Source: Ramicandelaber brevisporus
Taxonomy: Eukaryota > Kickxellomycota > Ramicandelaberales > Ramicandelaberaceae
Direction of reading: 5' to 3'
Assembly (NCBI GenBank): GCA_025201865.1
Contig: MU602796.1
Span: 1 to 13,670, forward strand
Length of the DNA stretch: 13,670 bases
The translations under genes were made by a program, and so were the position numbers. The notes under the pieces are model-generated. The model had not been told where the DNA came from. It did not search any database and saw nothing but the letters and a program-made list of their open reading frames with translations. Positions 1 through 6,831 of the stretch are shown here, in pieces. The stretch's first letter is position 1. Every line of letters starts with the position of its first letter.

Positions 1-180
1 GGTCTGTACAAGAAAGCGCGGGCTGGCGAGATCAAGGAATTCACCGGCATCTCGGCGCCATACGAAGCGCCAGAGCAGCCCGAGATCCACATCAGGACGC
101 ACGAGCTGTCGGTCGAGCAGGCCGTGGACACAATCATCAGCTATCTCTCCGACCGCGGATACATCTCAACTGCCAACTAA
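1..180 (+). CDS. MET14: Adenylyl-sulfate (APS) kinase, C-terminal end (5' truncated by the window)
   Basis: The first 59 codons are open in frame 1 and end at TAA 178-180. The peptide begins [20 protein letters not shown] and continues through [13 protein letters not shown] to an end of [14 protein letters not shown]. This is the C-terminal block of APS kinase: the GLYKKAR.G.[12 protein letters not shown].P segment is almost invariant in fungal Met14 and bacterial CysC. The enzyme phosphorylates adenosine 5'-phosphosulfate with ATP to give PAPS in the cytosol, the second step of sulfate assimilation. The P-loop and start lie outside the window, so completeness cannot be judged. The gene converges on the minus-strand gene that ends 88 bases downstream. 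Third positions are GC-rich, as in the acyl-CoA oxidase gene at the other end. Confidence 0.95.
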   Translation, partial: GLYKKARAGEIKEFTGISAPYEAPEQPEIHIRTHELSVEQAVDTIISYLSDRGYISTAN

Positions 181-268
181 GTGCTATCTAAACGATCGCA
201 GCTATTAAACGTTACATCGCACTCTCTGTATTCGTGAGCATCCTATTCCTAAAGTACAATTTTGCGAG

Positions 269-640
269 TTATCCTTTAAATTCATAATATCTCATGGACG
301 AATTAAGATACTCTTGCATTTTCTCCGAAGGAATCGTACCGCGGTCATCGAGCCGCTTCATCAACTGCCGAATGAGAATCAGGTCGCCAAATCTGAGTGC
401 TTGCTGCGCAATCATCTCGTAGTGACGTATTACGGCCAATGGATGATACCGCTGATCAGGCTGAGAAGCAGCTGCCATACATTCCCGATCTGAAATGTCC
501 AGCACCCGCATCGCTCTCAATAGTTGGCCCCGATGTGCATAGAATTCGATGAATATTCCGAGAGAATCAAGAATATTTGCCGTTGTAACTCGCATCATGT
601 CTGTAGCTGAGGTTGGTGTTGATGCTAATGCCTGTGCTGA

Positions 641-671
<31 letters not shown>

Positions 672-2515
672 GCCGATGTGTGCTGTTTTGTCAGAAATGG
701 TTCCAGAAGATGCCATGCTGGTCGTGGAGCTTTAATGCGCTTAACAAGTTGGTGCACAGCTGCTGAGATTGGCCGAATTGGAGTACTGTTCAACAGATGA
801 CTATCTCGTTCATTACTTGCAAATCTGTTCATTGGCCGCACAAATTCTCGCATGACATCCTCCACTGTGTTTAGTTTGCGAAAGAACGCTAGCTGCAATG
901 TTGTAATGAGTCTCTCGTCGAGAAGATGCAGCTGTTCATCTCGCAGCTGTCTCTGATGGATGGCTTTGTGGATAGTTTTTACTGCTGATTTGAGGTTTCC
1001 AGACAATGTGTGAGACTTAACCATCGACTGGAGTATATGGACTGTAGGCTGCATGTGCTGTGGTGTATCTGGCCTTAGCAAGCTGTTGAATATTGTAATT
1101 GCCTCGTTTCTTCGGCCATGCTTTACCAAGCTGTTGATCACTGCCCCCCACATTGCTGAGTTAGTGGTAATGCCAGTGTCAGGACATGGTGAGTCTTGTT
1201 CGAGTAAACGGATGAACACAATGGCATCTTCGATGCGAGACTGAAGACAGAGCGCGTTGCAGATGGTGACTCGAGCTGCAATGTTCAAATGCCGAGCTTC
1301 AACGGTTTGATGCTGCTGTGATCGAGATGATAGTCGGCCGAGTAGGCTGTCAAATGCATTAATGTCGCGCTGATCAAAGAACACTTTGAGTATCCGTGCA
1401 GTCAATTCTCGCCTATGAACAAGTGACGTGGGGCTACCACTGCCACTGCCACTGCCACTGCCACTGCTGTTGTTTAGGATGGCTTGTAATCGTGCGCTGG
1501 TTTGTAAATCTTGTCTGACGACCGAGCCCTTTGCGCTGAGATGATGTATCAATTGTAAGAGAGGCGACGTGAACTGCTGTTGTGACGCCGATATCCTTTG
1601 CTGAAGTGTGTCAAGTTTGCTGAAACATTGAAGCCAGGCTGTCTGGGTTGATAGGGATGAGGAGGCAATTTGCCGATGACATAGCTCAATGCATTCCCGC
1701 ATACGTTCCGTTGACGATTCAAAGGATTGAACATCGAGCAAGTTGTACAATAGCGCTGCTGGCCCGTCACCAACCTGCAATGCCAGTTTGGATAGCAAGC
1801 GTCGTGCGCTGGTTGAATGTGCCAATGCGGATGATAATGCAACTTCTCGATTTATTTCACGCATCGGAATCGGTGGCCGATCATCATTGGATGTGACATC
1901 ATAGGGGCTTCCGATACTGTGCCTGACCAAATCAGGCTGAGTTCTGCCAGTTAGCAGTCTTTGCCATTCATGAGCAATCACTGCCAATGCAACCATGGTT
2001 TGATGATATTGAATGTCGCTGCTGTGCTGCTTCCTTGATAATGGCTGAAAAGCAAACAATGAGGACTTTGCCGTTTTATGAATGATGCCCATTGACCTCA
2101 GTAATGCCAGAATGGAGTCTTCAGAGCCTGATTCCAGAGTCGCTAGCCTCATTATCTGCACCCACTCATCAACTGTTGGCTCTCTTAGCCATGCTTGCTT
2201 TGATAATGCTGATGTTAACCTTCTCCATGGATTTCTGTTGTTCTCACTGACTGGAGGAGACTCTCGTTGCGTTTCGGTGATAGACTGGCTATTGATGATG
2301 ATTGACGATGTTGATACTGATGGTATGGTACCTGCTGGTACACTTGGTAACACTTCCCGTTGGTGCAGATGTCTCTGTGTCGCGACTGATCTCCTTTGGC
2401 CAAGTTGTGTCCTGAAATCAGATGTGCTCACAAGTCTGGTTGGCAATCTCGGTCGAGAGTTCGACGCTGCCGTGGCAACCGATAGCACAGACCTTCTGGC
2501 AGCCGCTGCTGACAT
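269..2515 (-). CDS. Mitochondrial PPR/TPR-like helical repeat protein
   Basis: A 748-residue protein. The frame is open further upstream to 2584, but only from a TTG codon. The first ATG is at 2513-2515 and opens directly into a mitochondrial presequence-like N terminus (MSAAAARRSVLSVATAAS..., rich in Arg, Ser and Ala, no acidic residue for about 30 residues), so I place the start there. Around residues 452-525 are two consecutive pentatricopeptide-like helical pairs: MWGAVINSLVKHGRRNEAI followed by a VHILQSMVKSHTLSGNLKSA segment. Other helical stretches are more diverged. Two low-complexity linkers interrupt it: a Ser-Gly repeat near residue 350 and a run of ten Thr near residue 615. PPR proteins usually bind organellar RNA and act in its processing, stability or translation; that role here is inferred. 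I cannot assign an orthologue. It lies downstream of CGI121 on the same strand. Confidence 0.75.
641..672. repeat. TGT/ACA trinucleotide microsatellite encoding poly-Thr
   Basis: An uninterrupted TGT array of about 10.7 units lies inside the PPR-like gene and is read on the minus strand as ten consecutive ACA (Thr) codons. All units use one codon, so it is probably a recent slippage expansion that may vary in length between strains. Confidence 0.9.
1437..1467. repeat. Hexanucleotide repeat (CCACTG) encoding Ser-Gly dipeptides
   Basis: Five near-perfect copies of a CCACTG hexamer lie in the PPR-like gene and are read on the minus strand as (Ser-Gly)n, a flexible linker. The unit is a multiple of three, so length change keeps the frame. 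Confidence 0.85.
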
Positions 2516-2671
2516 TGATCTCCACAAAAGACAACCCGATCGATGAGGCTCCTCCCCCTTTTGAGCTTGCAAAACCTCAATCAAGAAGGATAAAAAAGCT
2601 AGAAAGGGTTTTTTTGTATATTTTTTGTGGTGTAAATCAAGCCGTAGATCAGGTTTGCGAAAAGAAGTTCT

Positions 2672-3235
2672 TTACACATTCTTCAATGCAATGGCTGTTG
2701 CAATCAGATCATTCATCTGCTGCCTATCTGTCACAGTAGCCGGAATCTTGTAGTACTTGCGGATGCGATCGAGATCGGCAATTGATTCAAACAACTCGCT
2801 GCTATCATTCTCGAACCAGCGCGACTCTGCATCCACTGCACCGTGAATTGCTTCGGCCGCCATTCTGTCAAATGCATCTCCATCAGCGTCGCTAATCTGA
2901 AGAATTATAATGTCTTTTGAGGCGTCCGAGATGCCGAATCGCCGCAGTGCCTCTGCAATGTTTGGTGAAGGAGACATGCAAAATACCGTTTCGGAATGAA
3001 TGTTGTGGCTCTTTAGGCGGCCAGCAGTTTCAGCAGAGGCAGCGTTATGAGCGGCGCAGAATAGCTGGAACGAGCTTGTCACAGTGGTAGCATCAATCAA
3101 TGCTACATTAAGGGACGTGTCTTTGGCAATAAGTCGAGACCGCAGATCACTGGCGTTTGCCACGTTTCTGAACAGGGAGATGTGCACGCTGCGACCCGAA
3201 GGATCACCGATAAGCTTATGAGACAGCTGTGGCAT
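2672..3235 (-). CDS. CGI121: EKC/KEOPS complex subunit Cgi121 (TPRKB family)
   Basis: A 187-residue protein starting at ATG 3233-3235 with a full-length match to the Cgi121/TPRKB family. Residues 17-35 carry the VHISLFRNVANASDLR segment, residues 45-61 the ALIDAT...FQLFCAA helix, and residues 72-104 the most conserved block (GRLKSHNIHSE, then SPSPNIAEALRRFGISD). The C-terminal helix (RIRKYYKIP...) matches the family's kinase-contacting end. Cgi121 is the accessory subunit of KEOPS. It binds the Bud32 kinase and tRNA and supports N6-threonylcarbamoyladenosine (t6A37) formation on ANN-decoding tRNAs; in yeast it is also linked to telomere maintenance. Human TPRKB is about 175 residues, so this is normal size. 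It shares a 226-base intergenic region with the divergent PIN1 gene. Confidence 0.95.
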   Translation of the reverse strand: MPQLSHKLIGDPSGRSVHISLFRNVANASDLRSRLIAKDTSLNVALIDATTVTSSFQLFCAAHNAASAETAGRLKSHNIHSETVFCMSPSPNIAEALRRFGISDASKDIIILQISDADGDAFDRMAAEAIHGAVDAESRWFENDSSELFESIADLDRIRKYYKIPATVTDRQQMNDLIATAIALKNV

Positions 3236-3461
3236 TTGCTGAAAGTGCTAGGCTTGTTTGCTGGTTGACTTGTTTGCTCGGCTTGCCTACTGGCTTTAGT
3301 CGTTGATTGAGAGGATGGAGTTGATTTTCTTTTTTTGCAGTCAACAGAAACAGTCTGTGAAGTTGGTCCCACTTTCGTGATTCTGCAGAAATCTTTGGCA
3401 ACGAACTAACTAACGAACTAACTAACGAACTAACGAACCAACGACTACGACTACGACTGCG
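3236..3461. promoter_or_regulatory. Divergent promoter region between CGI121 and PIN1
   Basis: These 226 bases separate two divergent start codons and must hold both promoters. The stretch contains a T-rich tract (about 3326-3340) and, next to the PIN1 start, a low-complexity tandem array (3400-3460). I see no clear TATA box or named factor site. Confidence 0.6.
3400..3460. repeat. Tandem AACGAACTAACT array in the PIN1 5' leader
   Basis: A 12-base unit AACGAACTAACT occurs at 3400-3411 and 3412-3423. It is followed by 8-base derivatives (AACGAACT, AACGAACC) and then by an ACGACT/ACGACTGCG run that abuts the PIN1 ATG. On the plus strand the array contains no G run and no ATG, which suits an unstructured 5' leader. 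Confidence 0.85.
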
Positions 3462-4049
3462 ATGAGCGATCAAGAGGCACTGCCGTCAGGCTGGGAGGTG
3501 CGTATGTCCCGTTCCCGCGGTATTCCGTACTACTTCAACCGCAACACGAACGAAAGCCGCTGGGAGCCACCAGCCGGCTCTGCAGGCATCAAGCCCAGTA
3601 GTCCACAAAGCGACAAGGTGAGAGCATCCCACCTGCTGATTAAGCACGCCGAGGTGCGTCGCCCGTCGTCGTGGCGCCAGGAAACGATTACTCGCAGCAA
3701 GACCGAGGCACTCAACATCTTGAAGGAGCACCACGCGGTCATTGTGTCGGCGGGAGATGCTGCTGCCGCCGCTGCCGGTGCTGCTGCTCAGAACAGCGGA
3801 GCCAATGCTGAAGAGGTTGAGGCGAAGAAGAACGCGGCGCGCATTGAGGCGGTTGCGGACATGTTTGCCAAGATTGCCTCGACTGAATCCGATTGCAGTT
3901 CGGCCAAGCGTGGAGGTGATTTGGGCGAGTTCCGTCGCGGCCAAATGCAGCCACCGTTTGAAGAGGCTACCTTTGCCTTGCCTGTGGATGGACTTAGTGA
4001 GCCAGTTTGGACCGACAGTGGTGTTCATATCATCCTGCGGACAGCTTAA
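3462..4049 (+). CDS. PIN1: Pin1/Ess1-type peptidyl-prolyl cis-trans isomerase (WW + parvulin) with Ala-rich insertion
   Basis: A 195-residue protein. Residues 7-38 form a canonical WW domain ([20 protein letters not shown] to WEPP; Trp11, Tyr23/24, Trp34, Pro37), which binds phospho-Ser/Thr-Pro. The parvulin domain starts at residue 52 ([20 protein letters not shown]) and has His57, the phosphate-binding Lys61, Arg66 and Arg67, catalytic Cys145 ([15 protein letters not shown]) and His189 ([12 protein letters not shown]). The enzyme isomerises pSer/pThr-Pro bonds, acting on the RNA polymerase II tail and cell-cycle proteins in the nucleus; Ess1 is essential in yeast. Human Pin1 is 163 residues. 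The extra length is an insertion of about 34 residues at roughly 94-130, including AAAAAAGAAA and a charged [12 protein letters not shown] helix, between the first catalytic helix and the Cys motif. The insertion is in frame and GC-rich like the rest of the gene, so I read it as coding. Confidence 0.95.
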   Translation: MSDQEALPSGWEVRMSRSRGIPYYFNRNTNESRWEPPAGSAGIKPSSPQSDKVRASHLLIKHAEVRRPSSWRQETITRSKTEALNILKEHHAVIVSAGDAAAAAAGAAAQNSGANAEEVEAKKNAARIEAVADMFAKIASTESDCSSAKRGGDLGEFRRGQMQPPFEEATFALPVDGLSEPVWTDSGVHIILRTA

Positions 4050-4608
4050 ATCAGCCTTGCTTTTACGCACCTAATCATGTTAAACTGATTAACTTAAGCA
4101 CACCTGGATTAGTATCCATTAAAACGATGACACTGGCAAGCGACATGAAAGGTAGAACACGCCTCGAGCTGGAAGGGGGCCGCGCTTCGATATGACGTAA
4201 CCATGTACCCGCCACATTGAATGGAGGGGATCGATTTTATTAAAAGGGCACTAAATGGACTTAGAGTGTGTAAACAACAGTAGGCCATCCGAAAGTGCAT
4301 CAAGTTACCCCCCCCCAAGCAGTTAGTCGTTGTAACACTCTTTTTTTGCATTCCATCCCCGGCCTAACAGAGCAGCTCAGTGTATGAATTGGTTGTTCGT
4401 CCCTCTGCACATAAAAAGGCTAGATTATGGTATAATCTGCCATTGGCGGAAGTTCGGATATTGCAAAGTTGATACAATCGCAAACTGATCCTGTTTCAGA
4501 GCTCAATTTAGTAGATGTGCGACATTGAGCCTTCTTCAATCCCGATGGTAGAACATCTGCTATACCATGTCTTACACTTTCCTCATTACACTGCACTCGT
4601 CAACAATC
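4050..4608. other. Intergenic region, no recognisable gene
   Basis: This spans the 3' end of PIN1 and the upstream region of the next small gene. It holds a run of nine C (4308-4316), a run of seven T (4341-4347), an ATAAAAAGG TATA-like element (4411-4419) and a perfect 7-base inverted repeat (4422-4438). Short open frames on both strands show no family resemblance or coding character. Confidence 0.6.
4422..4438. promoter_or_regulatory. Perfect inverted repeat AGATTAT-ggt-ATAATCT
   Basis: Two 7-base arms (4422-4428 and 4432-4438) separated by three bases form a perfect palindrome just after a TATA-like ATAAAAAGG. It lies about 170 bases before the next start codon. It could be a dimeric-factor site in the promoter of the small membrane protein gene. 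Function is inferred from symmetry and position only. Confidence 0.35.
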
Positions 4609-4815
4609 ATGTCAAGAATCCGGCCCGAATTAGTGCGATTGATGGGCATCATCGAGCGATGCTACTTCATCTACAGCATGACGAGCGGTATGCATGTGAT
4701 GCACCTCGAGGAGCGCTTGTTCACCGGCTCCATCACTCTGCTTGTGCTATACCTGCTCAGTCGCGCGTATCTTCAGCTCCTCGTTGGTGCTGTTACAGCA
4801 GTGGCGCTAATGTGA
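4609..4815 (+). CDS. Candidate small subunit of serine palmitoyltransferase (SPTSS-like membrane protein)
   Basis: A 68-residue protein from ATG 4609. An in-frame ATG at 4567 would add 14 residues; I prefer 4609 because it gives the family length and a charged N terminus (MSRIRPELVR). The layout is a short amphipathic helix, then RCYFIYSMTSGMHVMHLEER, then a hydrophobic membrane segment (about residues 39-66, SITLLVLYLLSRAYLQLLVG...). This resembles the small activating subunits of serine palmitoyltransferase (SPTSSA/B, the SPT_ssu-like family, about 70 residues), whose core reads roughly YxY...xxLYMLEPWERxxFNSxx followed by a membrane helix. Such subunits bind the LCB1/LCB2 heterodimer in the ER and stimulate the first step of sphingolipid synthesis. 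I judge the match by eye over about 25 residues. It could be an unrelated one-pass membrane microprotein. Confidence 0.5.
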   Translation: MSRIRPELVRLMGIIERCYFIYSMTSGMHVMHLEERLFTGSITLLVLYLLSRAYLQLLVGAVTAVALM

Positions 4816-4878
4816 CTGAAGTTGTTTTGTGGACTTTGAAGGATCTTTGCCTCCAGCTCTGCACATTTCCGCTCTGAA

Positions 4879-5292
4879 ATGATCAACCGCTCGTTTGCCC
4901 TCCAGTTTGCATCTCGCTTCGTCAGCTCGCGTCTGTCCCTGTCTACGACTCCATCAGCAGTACTGTATCGACCAATGTCTTCAAACAGCACTCTATCAAA
5001 CACAACGTCATCAGACAAACAGCCAGATCAGCAGCAACCAGAACGGAAGGAACAGCCGCTGGGTATCGAATATGCCCCTGAGGCGGCCGGTGCCAAAGAG
5101 CCGATGGATGACCGAATGAGGCTGGAGCAGCTCGGGCCGGTCGTTGTCAATGTCGATGGAACCATTTCGAGAATTGACAACTGGTCAGAAATGTCGGATA
5201 TCGAGAAGGCCAACGTCAACCGAATCCTTCTCAAACGCAACAAGCAACGGCTTGCAGCGCTAGCAGCCCAGCAGAATGGCGACGATAACTGA
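4879..5292 (+). CDS. Small mitochondrial-type protein with conserved C-terminal core, function unknown
   Basis: A 137-residue protein, ATG 4879 to TGA 5290-5292. Residues 1-33 look like a mitochondrial presequence (MINRSFALQFASRFVSSRLS..., several Arg, no acid). Residues 34-80 are a Ser/Gln/Pro-rich, probably disordered linker. Residues 84-128 form a compact core, EQLGPVVVNVDGTISRIDNW followed by SEMSDIEKANVNRILLKRNKQRLAAL. I recall a very similar signature (LGPVVVN.DGT.SRI.NW.EM...E...R.L.KRN..RL..L) at the C terminus of small uncharacterised proteins in fungi and plants, but I cannot name the family. It begins 63 bases after the preceding small gene on the same strand, so the two have a very short intergenic gap. 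Confidence 0.8.
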   Translation: MINRSFALQFASRFVSSRLSLSTTPSAVLYRPMSSNSTLSNTTSSDKQPDQQQPERKEQPLGIEYAPEAAGAKEPMDDRMRLEQLGPVVVNVDGTISRIDNWSEMSDIEKANVNRILLKRNKQRLAALAAQQNGDDN

Positions 5293-5354
5293 ATAATTGG
5301 TCACCATTTAGTCTCTTTAAAACGCTTTTTTATGTTTGCTTTTAGTATCTTGCT

Positions 5355-5380
5355 CTCTGTACTCTGTACTCTGTACTCTG
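5355..5380. repeat. Heptamer repeat CTCTGTA x3.7
   Basis: Three complete CTCTGTA units plus CTCTG form a small tandem repeat between the 137-residue protein gene and the secreted peptide gene. It sits 60 bases before the GA microsatellite. No function is evident. Confidence 0.85.
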
Positions 5381-5435
5381 ATACTTGAAGCTACAAGGTG
5401 GATGCCAGGGTCCTGATGAACCCAGACTATCAGGA

Positions 5436-5440
<5 letters not shown>

Positions 5441-5470
<30 letters not shown>
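5441..5470. repeat. (AG)15 dinucleotide microsatellite
   Basis: Fifteen perfect AG units lie about 70 bases upstream of the secreted-peptide start codon, in its presumed promoter or 5' leader. GA tracts can act as GAGA-type promoter elements in eukaryotes. Here it may simply be a polymorphic microsatellite. Confidence 0.95.
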
Positions 5471-5471
<1 letters not shown>

Positions 5472-5538
5472 ACAGACCACTGCGACTCTCCCTTTCTGCT
5501 CGGTACTTTACTTGACTCCCAGCCTTCACAAATACAGA

Positions 5539-5712
5539 ATGAAGTCCTTTGCTTACACGCTGTTTGCTACTGTTGTCGCTGTTGCTACTGTTGCCACTGC
5601 TGCTGGTGCTGGTGCCGCCTTCGCTGTAGCGGTGCCTGTTCAAGCTCGCTCCGGGAGCATCCACGCCGACGCTTCTCCTGATCCAAACTGTGCCCAGTGC
5701 CACAACTTTTGA
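5539..5712 (+). CDS. Small secreted peptide ending in CxxCH, unknown function
   Basis: A 57-residue product from ATG 5539. It starts MKSFAYTLFATVVAVATVAT, a classic signal peptide, and continues through a hydrophobic Ala/Gly/Val stretch to about residue 32. The tail (VPVQARSGSIHADASPDPN then CAQCHNF) is short and polar and holds the only two Cys (51 and 54) and a His at 55. An in-frame ATG at 5416 would add 41 residues encoded largely by the GA microsatellite (Glu-Arg repeats) and bury the signal peptide, so I reject it. CAQCH matches the heme-attachment motif of cytochromes c, but the rest of that fold is absent, so heme binding is unlikely. A metal-binding or disulfide-linked peptide is possible. 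The two downstream same-strand genes also encode surface proteins. It could be a processed peptide or a short non-conserved ORF. Confidence 0.55.
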   Translation: MKSFAYTLFATVVAVATVATAAGAGAAFAVAVPVQARSGSIHADASPDPNCAQCHNF

Positions 5713-6504
5713 TCGATGGCTCGTTCTAAATAAAAAAGACTGTTAAAGAGGTGCTTCCCCATTTACATTTCAAGTACTTTTATTAATAATAGGATTGTGC
5801 AAGGAATGTTCTATCGTCAAACCAACGACATCTCTCTCCATTCACTCCTCCAGGATGCCAAAACGTAACACAAGTCGATGTTACCTATCGAATGGCGACA
5901 TACAGCCACCTTTTCTTTTACGACCTTTTCGCCTATCCCCGAATTCGCCGTGCTGTCCCTTTTTCTTTTGACGAACTCTGAATCAGTAGACTGAAGGTTC
6001 ATTGATTAAGGGCGGACTGTTCCACTTCTAGAATTATTCCACACGAGAATCCGATAATGGATTGCACGTTCTTGAGTGATTCGCTGGTAGCTACCAACTC
6101 ACTTCCGAAAAAAAAATGTGACTCTGTGACTGCCGAAGAACGAACGTGGCCTGTGCGTTCATCGATGATTGCTGTTGTGGAGAACGTAGAATGGTCTGTG
6201 GTAGACGTTTCTTCTTTTGTTGCGGAGCCGCTGTACACTGAGCGGACGTTAAGCTTTGTCAAGCGAATCAAACGCTACCAAGCCACATGGCTGTCGCGGC
6301 GATGTCTAACCGACTGAGCACGTTATGTGTATATATATTTTGCTACCACGCTCGTTCTTCTGACCCATCCACCTTTCCCCCTGTATTCATCTCTCTATTA
6401 CCACATCCATAATCCACATCTTTCCCGCTTCCCTCGCTTCCCCCACCTCCCATTCTTTTTTACTTGTTTACCCAAACAGATTTTTAGACTCGTAAACCGC
6501 AAAA
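5713..6504. other. Intergenic region, no recognisable gene
   Basis: 792 bases. Just after the secreted-peptide gene there are AAATAAAAAA (possible polyadenylation signal, near 5728) and AATAATAGGATT (5785-5796). The middle, 5817-6317, has open frames on both strands. The minus frames open from a TTG codon, overlap by 4 bases and resemble nothing I know. The plus frame (ATG 6057) is equally unrecognisable. The last 150 bases are strongly pyrimidine-rich, ending in TTTACCCAAACAG before the next gene; this is typical of a fungal core promoter or leader of a well-expressed gene. Confidence 0.55.
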
Positions 6505-6831
6505 ATGAAGTTTGCTGCCACCGCTGCCGCTGTCTTGGCCCTCGTTGCCGTCGCCTCGGCCCAGTCTCCACCAAGCTCCTCTTCCTCGTCTCCAAGCTCT
6601 GCCTCGAAGGCCTCTTCTTCTTCCCCAGCCTCCTCCCCAGCCTCTTCCCCAGCCTCCTCCACTTCCTCCCCAGCCTCTTCCTCCCCGGCCGCTTCGACCT
6701 CTCGTCCAGCTGCCTCGGCTTCTCCCTCGAGCTCTAAGAGCAGCGGAGCAGTGAACGTCAATGGCAAGAACTCGGTTGTCGCTGCTGGTGCCGCCGCTGT
6801 CGCCATCCTCGGTGCTGCTGCCCTCATTTAA
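6505..6831 (+). CDS. Ser/Pro/Ala-rich secreted protein with GPI-anchor-type tail
   Basis: A 108-residue protein from ATG 6505 (context CAAAAATG, a good eukaryotic start). Residues 1-20 are a clear signal peptide (MKFAATAAAVLALVAVASAQ, likely cut after ASA or AQ). Residues 21-80 are almost only Ser, Pro and Ala, with a 4-residue SSPA unit repeated about four times; such regions are normally densely O-mannosylated in fungi. Residues 84-90 (VNVNGKN) offer small residues for a GPI omega site, followed by a hydrophobic end (VVAAGAAAVAILGAAALI) with no further charge. This is the architecture of short GPI-anchored wall or membrane mannoproteins. No catalytic domain is present. Codons are strongly biased to TCC/TCT/GCC, suggesting good expression. 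It lies 452 bases before a cupredoxin gene with the same signal-Ser-rich-GPI plan. Confidence 0.85.
   Translation: MKFAATAAAVLALVAVASAQSPPSSSSSSPSSASKASSSSPASSPASSPASSTSSPASSSPAASTSRPAASASPSSSKSSGAVNVNGKNSVVAAGAAAVAILGAAALI
6613..6690. repeat. 12-base tandem repeat (TCCCCAGCCTCC-like) encoding SSPA units
   Basis: Imperfect 12-base units, TCCCCAGCCTCC/T, encode repeated Ser-Ser-Pro-Ala in the surface protein gene. The unit keeps frame, so copy number can change the stalk length without breaking the gene. Because of the low complexity, both the reverse strand and another plus frame stay open across this stretch; these are artefacts. Confidence 0.8.

Noticed and set aside
2516-2584. Extension of the PPR-like protein upstream of the ATG at 2515
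   Set aside because: The extension has no ATG, only a TTG, and would place 23 residues in front of a good mitochondrial presequence.
4350-4440. Possible tRNA, from an AGCAGCTCAG segment resembling a D-arm
   Set aside because: No matching acceptor stem, anticodon stem or GTTCRANNC T-loop could be built around it.
4515-4877. 120-residue plus-strand frame overlapping the small membrane protein
   Set aside because: It is in a different frame from the SPTSS-like candidate, shows no membrane or domain pattern, and looks like a shadow frame.
5416-5538. Earlier ATG for the secreted peptide, adding Glu-Arg repeats
   Set aside because: The added part is encoded by the GA microsatellite and would mask the signal peptide.
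5695-5712. Cytochrome c gene, from the CAQCH motif
   Set aside because: The protein ends three residues after the motif's first His-adjacent residues and lacks the rest of the cytochrome c fold; it also carries a secretory signal.
5817-6317. Open frames on both strands, including two minus frames overlapping by ATGA
   Set aside because: The larger minus frame opens only from TTG, no frame resembles a known family, and a bacterial-style overlap means nothing in a eukaryote.
6468-6827. Long antisense Glu-rich frame and a Pro/Leu-rich alternative frame over the Ser-rich gene
   Set aside because: Low-complexity repeats with a period divisible by three keep several frames open. Only the plus frame from 6505 has a signal peptide and a GPI-type tail.
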